From positions 1-64,000 of the forward strand of contig CASEYP010000019.1 of the NCBI GenBank assembly GCA_949292185.1: DNA of 64,000 nt. Direction: 5' to 3'. Shown here one piece after another: positions 1-9,400 of the stretch. How positions within the stretch are numbered: the stretch's first letter is position 1; the number at the start of each line of letters is the position of its first letter. Position numbers and translations under genes: made by a program. Below the pieces are notes generated by a model. It was not told the DNA's origin. It saw only the letters and a program-made list of their open reading frames with translations, and did not search any database. The DNA is from an uncultured bacterium (GTDB taxonomy: Bacteria; Cyanobacteriota; Vampirovibrionia; Gastranaerophilales; Gastranaerophilaceae).

Positions 1-43
1 AATTTTTTTATTTAATATAAATAAGTGAAGGTTAGAATATAGT

Positions 44-1483
44 ATGAATATTAGTCCCGTTAGTCTAAAAATTAATACAACACAAAATAACAATGTTCAC
101 CAAAACACTCAACAAAATAGAGTGAATAACCCTAATATTTTAAACTTTTCAGCTAAAAGGGAACGTAAAATAAGTTTTAAAGAAGGCAGCAGCATCTTTG
201 TCAGCGGGATAATAAAACAAGGAATTGATACCATTAAATCAATTGTTGAACATCCAATAAAAACAATAGCTATCGTTGGAGGAACAACTATAGGACTAAT
301 GGCATTACCTTTTATTGGAATACCAACAGCAGTAGGCGGAGCAGCTCTAGCAATAGGATTTGCAAGCTTTGCATTAGCAAAAGGTGCATATCATACTATA
401 CAATTTGCAAATAATAATAAAAACGGGAATTATAACCTTGCAAGAAAAAATCTTCAAAACATGGGTGAAGATACTATAGATATTGCACTTTCTGCACCAT
501 TCATTCCAAAATCAGTTTCAAGAATTCAAAATTTTGCTCAATATGGCAAACTTGGATTTAATCAACAATTAATCAATACTTTAAGAAATGAAAAATCTAT
601 TATCAAAAAATTCAAAGCGCTTAAAAACTTTGATAAAAATATGTCCAGAAGTATAAACTATCAAAGCTCTGTGGATAAAGAACTTGCAAAATATAAAGAC
701 TTCACAGACAGTGAAAAAGCAGCCCTAAAAAAAGATATCCTTGATTATAATGTACCAAAACAAGATATTCCAATAGTTGTTTTGCAAAAATGGGCTGAGA
801 AAAATGGTATAACCACTCTGCCTGAAATTAAATTTGCAACAATCCCTCAAAATGTAGGCGGCTATGCTATTATTAAAGATTGCTCTATTGTACTTAACGA
901 TTATAAAAGAAAAATTACCCCAAACAACTTCAGTAATTACAGACAATTATCTGCTAGATTACTTAATAATGAATACGAAATTACATATAGAGATTTAAAA
1001 ACCGGCAATATAATTAAAGAAACCATTAGTAAAGATTTGCTGGACAGCTACAATAGATTATACGAACTTGAAAAACAACTAACTCCTGAAGCCAGAAATA
1101 TACTTGTTACACTTCATGAAAGAGAACACATAAATCAATATACACAAATATTTGGACAAAACGGTTTTACTTGGTCACCAACAACAACAGAAGGTCAAGC
1201 AAGATACACACAAATGATGAACGAACTAAATCGCAACCCAAAAATCAAATTTTCACAACAAGAACTTGAAACACTATCTGATAAATCCGCAATAACAACA
1301 CCACTTTCTTATATTAAAAACCCTCGTGAAATTGGTGCAAGAAACGTTGAATGGAAAACATTAGAAGATAATAATTTCAAAATCTTAAACAATGTATTTG
1401 ACAAAACTAATAAAATGAAAACACCGCACCTAAGAGAAACCGTTATGTTAAATGCTCTAAGACCTGAATCTGCAGCAAGTTAA
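44..1483 (+). CDS. Hypothetical protein with hydrophobic segment and HExxH motif
   Basis: The 479-residue protein has no recognised family. The Asn/Gln-rich N-terminus carries two copies of a Phe-centred motif (NFSAK at 34-38, SFKEG at 44-48) of the kind shared by other long hypothetical proteins in this window. A Gly/Ala-rich hydrophobic stretch at about 75-115 could span or insert into a membrane. Near residue 360 the sequence TLHEREHINQY contains HEREH, which matches the zinc-metallopeptidase pattern HExxH. A purifying role is not shown and the third zinc ligand is not obvious. There is no classical signal peptide. The ATG at 44 follows a weak GAAGG. The stop codon overlaps the stop of the convergent gene that follows. 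Function is unknown; a membrane-associated metallopeptidase-like protein is inferred. Confidence 0.7.
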   Translation: MNISPVSLKINTTQNNNVHQNTQQNRVNNPNILNFSAKRERKISFKEGSSIFVSGIIKQGIDTIKSIVEHPIKTIAIVGGTTIGLMALPFIGIPTAVGGAALAIGFASFALAKGAYHTIQFANNNKNGNYNLARKNLQNMGEDTIDIALSAPFIPKSVSRIQNFAQYGKLGFNQQLINTLRNEKSIIKKFKALKNFDKNMSRSINYQSSVDKELAKYKDFTDSEKAALKKDILDYNVPKQDIPIVVLQKWAEKNGITTLPEIKFATIPQNVGGYAIIKDCSIVLNDYKRKITPNNFSNYRQLSARLLNNEYEITYRDLKTGNIIKETISKDLLDSYNRLYELEKQLTPEARNILVTLHEREHINQYTQIFGQNGFTWSPTTTEGQARYTQMMNELNRNPKIKFSQQELETLSDKSAITTPLSYIKNPREIGARNVEWKTLEDNNFKILNNVFDKTNKMKTPHLRETVMLNALRPESAAS

Positions 1484-2391
1484 TATCTTAAAGGTATTTT
1501 TGATCTATAAACTTCCTTATCTTGATAACCAAAGTTTGATAACATTCTATTAGTACTTGTATAAAATATATTTTCATCAAAGGTTGGTCCAATATTTATA
1601 GAAGTTACAGAGTCTTTTGAAAAATGATATTCCAAATACGGAACAAATAAACCATTTTTTTCAACAACTTTTGTAGGTTTAGATGTTTCGACTCCGAAAA
1701 CATTAACTATAACAATTCTGTATTCGTGCTCATTTTCAAATTGCGGATTTTTAAAAAATAAACTTACAATACTCAATACATCAATTAATTCAAACAAAAT
1801 ATCAAATAATTTTACTTTATTATGTTTTTTAGATTTTAGGGCACGTTCAAACAACATATTCCATTTTTTAAATATTGCATGAATAATTTTAACCTGCTTT
1901 TGCTTATCATAAATTACACTGCCATATATCGGCAAATAATCGTTTTCAGCCATTTCATTAACGAGTTTTTTCTTATCAAATCCAATATTATAACCGGTAT
2001 AATTTTTACCTTTAGCATAATTATTCCACAAAGTAAGATTGTCATTTTCCGTTGAAAAAGAAGTCGTAAAATATTCCAATTTATTCACAAAATCATTATT
2101 TCCATCAACAATATGCTTATATTTATTGCTAAAATGATTTCTAATTTTTTCGAACAAATCAGGATTTAACCCTTCAAATTCATCAATTAAATGAACAATC
2201 AAACGATAAGAATATGCGATTTCTTCTTTATCATTCAAATATAAGGCATTAGAAAATCTCAGAGTCCCGCCGGATAAAATATTCAAAAGTTTTTCAGGTT
2301 TTGTATAATGGTAAATCGTATAATTTGTATCATTATCCAAAATCTTTTTTATCTTTGGAATTTTTTCCAGCAAAACATCATAATATGACAT
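1480..2391 (-). CDS. DUF2971 family protein
   Basis: The 303-residue protein fits the DUF2971 family. The diagnostic N-terminal pattern is YHYTKPEKLLNILSGGTLRF followed by the Asn-Asp-Lys-Glu-Glu block, then a central TTSFSTENDNLTLWNNYAKG segment and a GYNIGFD block. DUF2971 proteins are widespread, often accessory or defence-associated, and their biochemical activity is not settled as far as I know. There is no signal peptide or membrane segment, so it is probably cytoplasmic. It is convergent with the preceding gene, the two stop codons overlapping, and is transcribed away from the small gene upstream. Family call is fairly sure; function is unknown. Confidence 0.75.
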   Translation of the reverse strand: MSYYDVLLEKIPKIKKILDNDTNYTIYHYTKPEKLLNILSGGTLRFSNALYLNDKEEIAYSYRLIVHLIDEFEGLNPDLFEKIRNHFSNKYKHIVDGNNDFVNKLEYFTTSFSTENDNLTLWNNYAKGKNYTGYNIGFDKKKLVNEMAENDYLPIYGSVIYDKQKQVKIIHAIFKKWNMLFERALKSKKHNKVKLFDILFELIDVLSIVSLFFKNPQFENEHEYRIVIVNVFGVETSKPTKVVEKNGLFVPYLEYHFSKDSVTSINIGPTFDENIFYTSTNRMLSNFGYQDKEVYRSKIPLRY

Positions 2392-2451
2392 CTAAAACCT
2401 CGCAGATTACATATTAATTATAACATAAATCAATCTTATACGCCACAGAAG

Positions 2452-2613
2452 TTATTTTTTATTCTTGTTATTTTCAAGACGTTTTTTTATTTGTTGAACT
2501 TCCTCAGGTGTCAGGTAGTTATAAAATTGAGCAAACTCTTCCATAATTTCCCAACCTGAATAATTACCGCTTTCAACCTTTTTAATCCAAGCGTTAACTT
2601 CCTTTGTCATCAT
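2452..2613 (-). CDS. Small hypothetical protein downstream of dapL
   Basis: This is a 53-residue protein if it starts at the ATG whose complement ends at 2613. That start is preferred because a G-run (GGGGG) lies about 9 bases upstream on the coding strand. An in-frame ATG at 2637 would add eight residues but has no ribosome-binding site. The protein is charged and probably helical (WIKKVESGNYSGWE, then LTPEEVQQIKKRLENNK). It lies about 55 bases behind dapL on the same strand and may be cotranscribed with it. No family is recognised. Confidence 0.55.
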   Translation of the reverse strand: MMTKEVNAWIKKVESGNYSGWEIMEEFAQFYNYLTPEEVQQIKKRLENNKNKK

Positions 2614-2668
2614 AAATCTTAACCCCCGCTTTCGCATGCATAATATAAAACACTTTTTATATTATACA

Positions 2669-3844
2669 TTATTTTAGAAAATCATCAAGACGTTTCATTG
2701 CTTCGATTGTATTTTCTCTGCTACCGAAAGAAGTTAAGCGGAAATAGCCTTCTCCGTTCTTTCCAAAACCTGAACCCGGAGTTCCGACAATTTGAACATT
2801 ACTTAACAAATAATCAAAAAATTCCCAAGATGACATGTTATTTGGACATTTTAACCAAATATATGGAGAATGTTTTCCACCAATATGCCAAATATTATGT
2901 TTTTCCAAAGTTTGAGAAATTATTTTAGCATTTTCTTTGTAATAATTTAAATTTTCTTGAATTTCAGTTTGACCTTCAGATGTAAATACAGCTTCTGCAC
3001 CTTTTTGAACAATATAAGGCACACCATTAAATTTTGTTGTTTGACGTCTTAACCACATTTTATTCAACAAACCGTTTTCCAACGCCTTAGGAACAACTGT
3101 ATAACCGCATCTTGTACCTGTAAATCCTGCCATTTTTGATAATGAACAAAATTCAATAGCACAAGTTTTTGCACCTTCAATTTCATAAATACTGCGAGGT
3201 AAATTTTCATCAGTTATAAAACATTCATAAGCAGCATCAAATAAAATTACAGCTTTATTTTTATTTGCATAATCAACCCATTTTTTCAACTGTTCTTTAT
3301 TATAAACAGCACCTGTTGGATTGTTTGGAGAACACAAATAAATAATATCAACTTTCATTGATTCATCAGGTAAAGGTAGAAAATTATTTGAAGCATTAGC
3401 ATCAATATAAACAATCTTTCTTCCTGCCATAGTGTTTGTATCAACATACACAGGATATACAGGATCCGGTACCAATACAGTATTATCAACTGCAAATAAA
3501 TCTAAAATATTTCCTAAATCTGATTTTGCACCATCAGAAATAAATATTTCATCTATATCTAATGAAACATTATGACTTTTATAATAAGCTTGAACTTTTT
3601 CTCTCAAAAAATCATAACCTTGTTCAGGACCGTAACCTCTAAAAGTTTCTTTTACTCCCATTTCTTCTGAGGCTGATTTTAATGCATTAACAACAACTTT
3701 ACATAAAGGAAGAGTAACATCACCAATACCTAATCTGATAATTTTTTTATCAGGATTTTTAGCCGCAAACTCATTAACTTTTTTAGCTATAGTTGAAAAT
3801 AAGTAGCTATCTGAAATATTTTGATAATTTGTATTTACCTTCAT
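2669..3844 (-). CDS. dapL: LL-diaminopimelate aminotransferase
   Basis: DapL is a PLP-dependent aminotransferase that converts tetrahydrodipicolinate directly to LL-diaminopimelate in lysine and peptidoglycan synthesis. The 391 residues are near the family length (about 410). Family blocks visible are YLFSTIAKKVNEF, IIRLGIGDVTLPL, ETFRGYGPEQGYDFLRE, and SLSKMAGFTGTRCGY, in which Lys237 should form the Schiff base with PLP. The ATG at 3844 has a GGGAGC ribosome-binding site just upstream. The DapL route is typical of cyanobacteria, chlamydiae, plants and some anaerobes, which fits a cyanobacterial-sister lineage. A TATAAT-like -10 (complement of 3879-3884) lies upstream and abuts the terminator of the calpain-like gene. 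Confidence 0.95.
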   Translation of the reverse strand: MKVNTNYQNISDSYLFSTIAKKVNEFAAKNPDKKIIRLGIGDVTLPLCKVVVNALKSASEEMGVKETFRGYGPEQGYDFLREKVQAYYKSHNVSLDIDEIFISDGAKSDLGNILDLFAVDNTVLVPDPVYPVYVDTNTMAGRKIVYIDANASNNFLPLPDESMKVDIIYLCSPNNPTGAVYNKEQLKKWVDYANKNKAVILFDAAYECFITDENLPRSIYEIEGAKTCAIEFCSLSKMAGFTGTRCGYTVVPKALENGLLNKMWLRRQTTKFNGVPYIVQKGAEAVFTSEGQTEIQENLNYYKENAKIISQTLEKHNIWHIGGKHSPYIWLKCPNNMSSWEFFDYLLSNVQIVGTPGSGFGKNGEGYFRLTSFGSRENTIEAMKRLDDFLK

Positions 3845-3885
3845 GTTATGCTCCCTTTCTTAATCATGTCCTGATGTAATTATAA

Positions 3886-3920
3886 CATAAAACCTCTGAT
3901 AAAATATCAGAGGTTTTATG
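3886..3920 (-). terminator. Terminator hairpin of the calpain-like gene
   Basis: A 16-bp perfect inverted repeat (3886-3901 and 3905-3920) encloses a 3-base loop, just past the stop codon of the leftward calpain-like gene. It is followed on that strand by a T-rich stretch. It separates that gene from dapL and lies next to the probable dapL promoter. Confidence 0.75.
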
Positions 3921-3925
3921 AATTG

Positions 3926-5293
3926 CTACGCCTTATTTGGTTGCATATATAACCACGGGAATAATACCCGCAAAAAGAGATTATCAAATGGTTTTATCTG
4001 ATGACTTGGTTTTGAAATCCCGTTATCTACATAGAAGTTATCAACTTTTGATTTAGAAATCGGAGCGACATTAAGACTCATAGCCATTGCCTCAAAATCA
4101 TCACGAGGAATACGTTCTTTTTTATTTGTATCCCAAGGATTTACAACTTCGACATAACTATCGGTAATTTTAGTTACAGTTAATGCATGCCCGCCACCAG
4201 CTTTTGTAGAACCATCAGGGCCATCTTTTCCGACAATTACACCTACTGTAATTGAATATTCAGATTCATGACCTTTATATTTATCTAACATTCTTTGTAA
4301 ATCAGAATTCTTATTATAAACATGGTTTACCTCAACTATACCACTTTTACTTTTGCATAAGCCTTTGCTCTTTATTGAATCTTTATCGCCGACATAGCCA
4401 TATTCTCCCGGCTTATATAATTTTGCCTTACGTCTTTTTGCTTTACTGGCACAATAATAATCAGATTTTTGACCTGTTAAAATAAATACAGCATCATACA
4501 TTTGCCCGCTGGATAATGTATCAGACTCAGACATAGGACCAATTTGACCGGCTATATATCTTTCACTTTTCTTACCCAAAGCTTTATTTGTTTTTAAAAC
4601 TTCAGCTCTAAATGCTTCCATTGCTAATTCCAAAACTATTACTTCAATATCACCATAAGCATAAGATTTACCTGACATTGATTTGGCTTTTTTAACAGCT
4701 GCAGCGGTTATTGTATATTGACCTGTAATAGCACATTTATCCCCTTGACCGCATTTGATATAATGATTTCTTGCAGCTACAGCTCCCGGTAAGGTAACCG
4801 TATATGAACCGTTTGAATTTTTTTGAATATTCTTTTGAAGAATTTCTTGTCCTTCTTTTGTTCTTGCAATTGAATCAATTGCAGCTAAGAAATAACAATC
4901 TCCACGTTTTCCTTGTCTAAATGCATCAATTTTACCATTGTCATAAAGTATATTATCGTGATATTCTTCAATCAATTCCGGTGAACAGCTGTGAGCTCTT
5001 GGTGCTGAAGATCCGGGATGAATCGGATCAGAAACATTTTCGACATCAATTACTCTGTGATCATTTTTCTTAGGTCCCAATTCATAAGGTTCATCTTTTT
5101 CAGTTTTTTGATGCTTACGTTGGAACTCAAGAATAAGCTTCATATATTGTTCTCGTGTTATTGGAACAAGCCGACCATCAGAACGTCTAACAAATATAAT
5201 AAATTTTGAATTTTCTTTTTTCGATACAGGTAATTCATATCCAGGTTGAGTCAAAAATTGCCCAGATACATTGTCTAAACTTTCTATCCCCAT
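3926..5293 (-). CDS. Calpain-family (C2-like) cysteine protease
   Basis: The 455-residue protein has the calpain catalytic-core signature in the right order. QGKRGDCYFLAAIDSIA at 127-143 matches the QGxxGDCWFLAA box with Cys133. GGGHALTVTKI places the catalytic His at 369, and VVNPWDTN places the Asn at 385. The oxyanion Gln is Gln127. Residues 1-125 are an uncharacterised lead region and a short tail ends in LFPWLYMQ. No signal peptide or calcium-binding C2/EF-hand domains are visible. Bacterial calpain-like proteases are sporadic. Regulated processing of its own or host proteins is only inferred. It is divergent from the uridine-kinase-like gene and terminated by the hairpin at 3886-3920. 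Confidence 0.85.
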   Translation of the reverse strand: MGIESLDNVSGQFLTQPGYELPVSKKENSKFIIFVRRSDGRLVPITREQYMKLILEFQRKHQKTEKDEPYELGPKKNDHRVIDVENVSDPIHPGSSAPRAHSCSPELIEEYHDNILYDNGKIDAFRQGKRGDCYFLAAIDSIARTKEGQEILQKNIQKNSNGSYTVTLPGAVAARNHYIKCGQGDKCAITGQYTITAAAVKKAKSMSGKSYAYGDIEVIVLELAMEAFRAEVLKTNKALGKKSERYIAGQIGPMSESDTLSSGQMYDAVFILTGQKSDYYCASKAKRRKAKLYKPGEYGYVGDKDSIKSKGLCKSKSGIVEVNHVYNKNSDLQRMLDKYKGHESEYSITVGVIVGKDGPDGSTKAGGGHALTVTKITDSYVEVVNPWDTNKKERIPRDDFEAMAMSLNVAPISKSKVDNFYVDNGISKPSHQIKPFDNLFLRVLFPWLYMQPNKA

Positions 5294-5493
5294 AAATTCC
5301 CCTTTACTTTATTTTCCCCTTTCTTTTATAAAGTAATTTATTCAAAAAAAATGCTTATAAATAATAAATTGTAAAAATATATTTACTTAAATTAATATTT
5401 AGGCAAAAAATATTTTATTTTTCATTTTATTCTGGTATAGTCATGAAAAAAAAGACTATGAATGTAGTAATGTAGAATTGAAAAAGGTAGCTA

Positions 5494-6378
5494 ATGGCAG
5501 ATTATATAATGCAAAAGACTAAGGAAACAACAGAAAACAAAACTAGAAAAATGTATGTTTCCGTACCGTTTAACAGAGTAGATGCTGTAGAAGCACAATT
5601 GAAAAAGATTTTTGAAGAAGAATTACAATCAGAAGGTTCAATTTTAATAAGTTATAAACCTGAGATTCTTTCAAAATTAGCAAGATTTTTATCAGGACAC
5701 ATGAACCGTTCAGCATCAATCGGAATTGCAGGAGAAACCGCAAGTGGAAAATCCACAATTACATTAGATATTATTGATACAATAAAATCTTTCACTACAG
5801 AATTTGAAATCGAAAATGCAATTACCCGAGTAAATACAGATGATTATTACTATGATAGATCCGATATGGTAAAAGCAGCCGGTTCTTTTGCAGAATTTGC
5901 AAAACATTATGACCTTGATGTTCCTCAAGCTTTAGAATTAGAGCTTATGAATAAACATATTAAAGAATTATTATCAGGTAAATCTGTTTACCTTCCTAAA
6001 TATGACATGTCAGGAACTGCTAAAAGATATGATAATTACACACTAACACATCCTTCCAAAATAATTATTTCGGAAGGATTGTTTGCACTTACAGAAAAAA
6101 TTAAAGATGTATTTGATTTTAAAATCTACGTTGATATCGAAAAAGATGTTCAAAAGAAAAGATTTTATGTAAGAGCAGCTGAAAGAGATTTAGGGGATTC
6201 TGCAGACGGAATTTATAAAAACGCATCGCAAAAAGCAGAGATTTATATTCGTCCTTGCAAAAATGAAGCTGATATTGTTTTATCAGGAGAAGCTGTTAGA
6301 GCTAGATATAAAGCATTTTTAAACAAATTAATCCATATTGTTCAACAAGAAAATTTCAAAAATAAAGTTATTTTGTAA
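5494..6378 (+). CDS. Uridine kinase / phosphoribulokinase-family P-loop kinase
   Basis: The 294-residue protein has a Walker A motif GIAGETASGKST at 77-88 (Lys86), followed by NTDDYYYDRSDM and a substrate-loop region HYDLDVPQALEL, the layout of the uridine kinase/PRK family. IISEGLFAL resembles the family's EGxxL motif. Members phosphorylate uridine and cytidine for pyrimidine salvage, or related hydroxyl substrates. About 70 residues precede the P-loop, longer than in typical Udk, so substrate specificity is uncertain. The ATG follows AAAAAGG at a good distance. It lies upstream of the autotransporter on the same strand, with an inverted repeat between them. Confidence 0.8.
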   Translation: MADYIMQKTKETTENKTRKMYVSVPFNRVDAVEAQLKKIFEEELQSEGSILISYKPEILSKLARFLSGHMNRSASIGIAGETASGKSTITLDIIDTIKSFTTEFEIENAITRVNTDDYYYDRSDMVKAAGSFAEFAKHYDLDVPQALELELMNKHIKELLSGKSVYLPKYDMSGTAKRYDNYTLTHPSKIIISEGLFALTEKIKDVFDFKIYVDIEKDVQKKRFYVRAAERDLGDSADGIYKNASQKAEIYIRPCKNEADIVLSGEAVRARYKAFLNKLIHIVQQENFKNKVIL

Positions 6379-6409
6379 TATGTAACAAAATAATAATATT
6401 TTTGAAAAA

Positions 6410-6452
6410 TTTAAGATACATATTACAATATTAACGGGATACGTATCTTAAA
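6410..6452 (+). terminator. Inverted repeat between the kinase gene and the autotransporter
   Basis: TTTAAGATAC (6410-6419) and GTATCTTAAA (6443-6452) form a 10-bp perfect inverted repeat with a 23-base loop, followed by A-rich sequence and, 16 bases on, the autotransporter ATG. It could end the kinase transcript, or be an operator or leader structure for the autotransporter. The closeness to the start codon and the lack of a clear Shine-Dalgarno favour some regulatory role. Confidence 0.4.
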
Positions 6453-6468
6453 AATAGACTAGAATCAG

Positions 6469-9400
6469 ATGAACAATAAGCTAAAAAGATTTTGGGTAAT
6501 TGCAGCTTGTATTGCCATAGTTGGGAGTACTTGTAGTCCTCTTTTGGCAGAAACAGTAAGTATTACAGATACAGCAACAGCAAGTGGTTCTACAGGAACT
6601 TTAAGAAATAAAGAAGGGTCTGTTATAGCTCCAACGTATGAAACATATACGTGGGTAGCTGGAGATGCCTCAAGTTCTACTGCGGCTTTAAATGGCGGAA
6701 CACTTTCTATAAACGGCTATTCTTCTTCTGTTGTAAACGGCATATTAAATGCAACATCAGGAAAAATAAATTTAACAAACGGAACACTTACAATATCATC
6801 AGACAGTAATATCGAAAATGCTGTTAACACAACTATCGCAGCAGGTTCAGAATTAGCCGTATCTGGCGGAGTCGTTAATTTAAACAATGATGATGTTTTA
6901 AGCGGTAATATTAATCTTACATCAGGTATCCTTAACATTGATTCTGCAACCAAAAGTGGTACATTTACCCAAAGCAACGGGACTTTAAACCTAAGCGGAA
7001 CAGGAATTGACCTAAACAACAATAACGACGGCATAACAGGCGGAACAGTAAATATAGGTCAAGGAACACAAAGCGGTCAATTAAGTCTATCAAATGGAAC
7101 ACTTGACCAAAATGCAACTACTGTAATCTCAACAAACGGAACATTAAATGTAAGCGGAGGAAATGCTACATTAGACAGCAATGACACCTGGAATGGAACA
7201 ACCAATGTAACAGGTGGAAGTTTAGCATTAGTAGGGATTACCAAAAATACTTCAGGATCATTTAACCAAACTTCTGGGTCAACAACTATAACCGGAGATT
7301 TTAACCTTAATAATTCATCTGATACAATAACAGGCGGAGATGTTAATATTGGGAACGGAACAGACGCAGGAAATCTAACTGTCTCTAATGGTATAGTTTA
7401 TGAAGGTGCCAATGTTGATATTTCTGATTCCGGAACATTAAATGTCACTGGCGGGAATGTAACTTTAGATTCTGCAACAGATACCTGGAACGGCGATGTT
7501 AATATCTCTAGAGGAACATTAAACCTAAATAATGCCTCAAAAGATCTTAATGGAACATATACCCAAACCGGCGGGACCGTAAATATTACAGGTTCAAACT
7601 TTGATATGAATAATACTGCAGATACCATAAGTGCAGGTAATGTAAATATCGGAACAACATCAAATGCTGGGAAACTTACAGTAAGCAGAGGTTCAATTGA
7701 TGAAAATGCAATTATAAATGTTGCATCAAAAGGTGAAATGAATGTAACAAAAGGTTCCGTAACTTTTGATAGTGAAGATAGTTGGGATGGCAGTGTAGGT
7801 TTAAACGGAAGCGGAACAATTAATATAAATAATGCTACCAAAACAGGAACCCTAACCCAAACAGACGGTACAATAAATATCACAGGAAGTAAATTTGACC
7901 TCAACAATGAAGCAGACTTGATTGATGGCGGAAGTTTAAATATTGGAAACGGAACGACATCTTCAAAATTTAATGTATCAAAAGGGACAATCACAACAGA
8001 TTCAACAGTTACTTTAAACGATAAAGGAACAATAAACATCTCAGGCGGTAATGTAACAATGGATTCAGATGACACTTGGGGTGGAACGATTAATATGACA
8101 GAAGGTTCCTTGAATATAAACAGTAATAATAAAACAGGAACTTTAAAACAAGAAGGCGGAAGTACTACCGTAATTGGTAACGGGTTTGATCTGAATAATG
8201 AAAATGATCGTATTACAGGCGGAAAATTACAAATCGGAGATAATTTATCATCTTCAAATATGTCTGTTTCAAAAGGCTCAATCTCAAGTAACTCAACAGT
8301 TGATATAACAAAAAATTCTACACTTAATGTCAACGGCGGAAATGTAGAACTTGGCACAGGAACAAAATGGACTGGAAATGTAAATGTTACAGATGGAAAA
8401 CTAACTCTTGATAATACCCACAAAAATTTTGATGGCGTATTTAACCAATCAGGAGGTACAACAATTGTAACAGGTTCAGGATTTAGCTTAGATAATTCCG
8501 CAGATATAATTTCAGGCGGAACACTACACATTGGTGACAAAACCAGTGAATCTGATATGGGCGTAACTCAAGGTTATATAGATTCAAATGCTACCGTAAA
8601 TATCAATCGTAACGGTACATTAAATGTTACAGGCGGGAATGTAACACTTGATGAAAATGATGCTTGGGAAGGAAATGTAAATGTTTCAGAAGGTAATCTT
8701 GCAATAAATAACATAAATAAACATTCAAATGGTAAATTTTCACAAACCAGCGGCAAGACCTCAATCAACGGAACTTTTGATTTAAATAATGCCGAAGACA
8801 AAATCTCTGGCGGAAATCTAATCATTGGTGATACATCAGAATCTACTGTTACTGTATCAAAAGGCTCTATTGAAGGTGGCGCAAATGTTACATTAAATGC
8901 TAGTTCAAATATCAATGTTACCGGCGGAAACCTAACAATGGATAATATTGATACTTGGGATGGAAATATAAAAGTTGCATCAGGAACATTAAACGTATCC
9001 AATGTAAATAACAAAAATGGAATTTTGACTCAAACAGGTGGAAATACAATTGTTACAGGCGAAGGTTTCGATTTAAACAATGCTTCAGATAATATTTCAG
9101 GTGGAAATCTTCAAATCGGAGATGGCACAATCAATTCTGATATAAGTATTTCGCAAGGTACAATCGGTTCAAATACCAACGTAACAATTAATGAAAATGG
9201 CGCAATGCATGTTACAGGAGGAAATGTAAACCTTAATAATGCACAAAAACACGAAGGTGGTATATTTACTCAAAATGCAGGAACAACAACTATAACAGGT
9301 GAAAGTTTCGGACTAAATAATAGTGCTGATACAATTTCAGGTGGCACAATAAATATTGGAAACGGTACAAAAGTAACAAAAGTTGATGTTTCAAAAGGTT

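Noticed and set aside
7398-8540. Long open frames on the minus strand inside the autotransporter gene
   Set aside because: They follow from the repeated Gly/Asn/Thr codon pattern of the plus-strand gene, have Pro/Ser/Val-rich shadow composition and no ribosome-binding sites.
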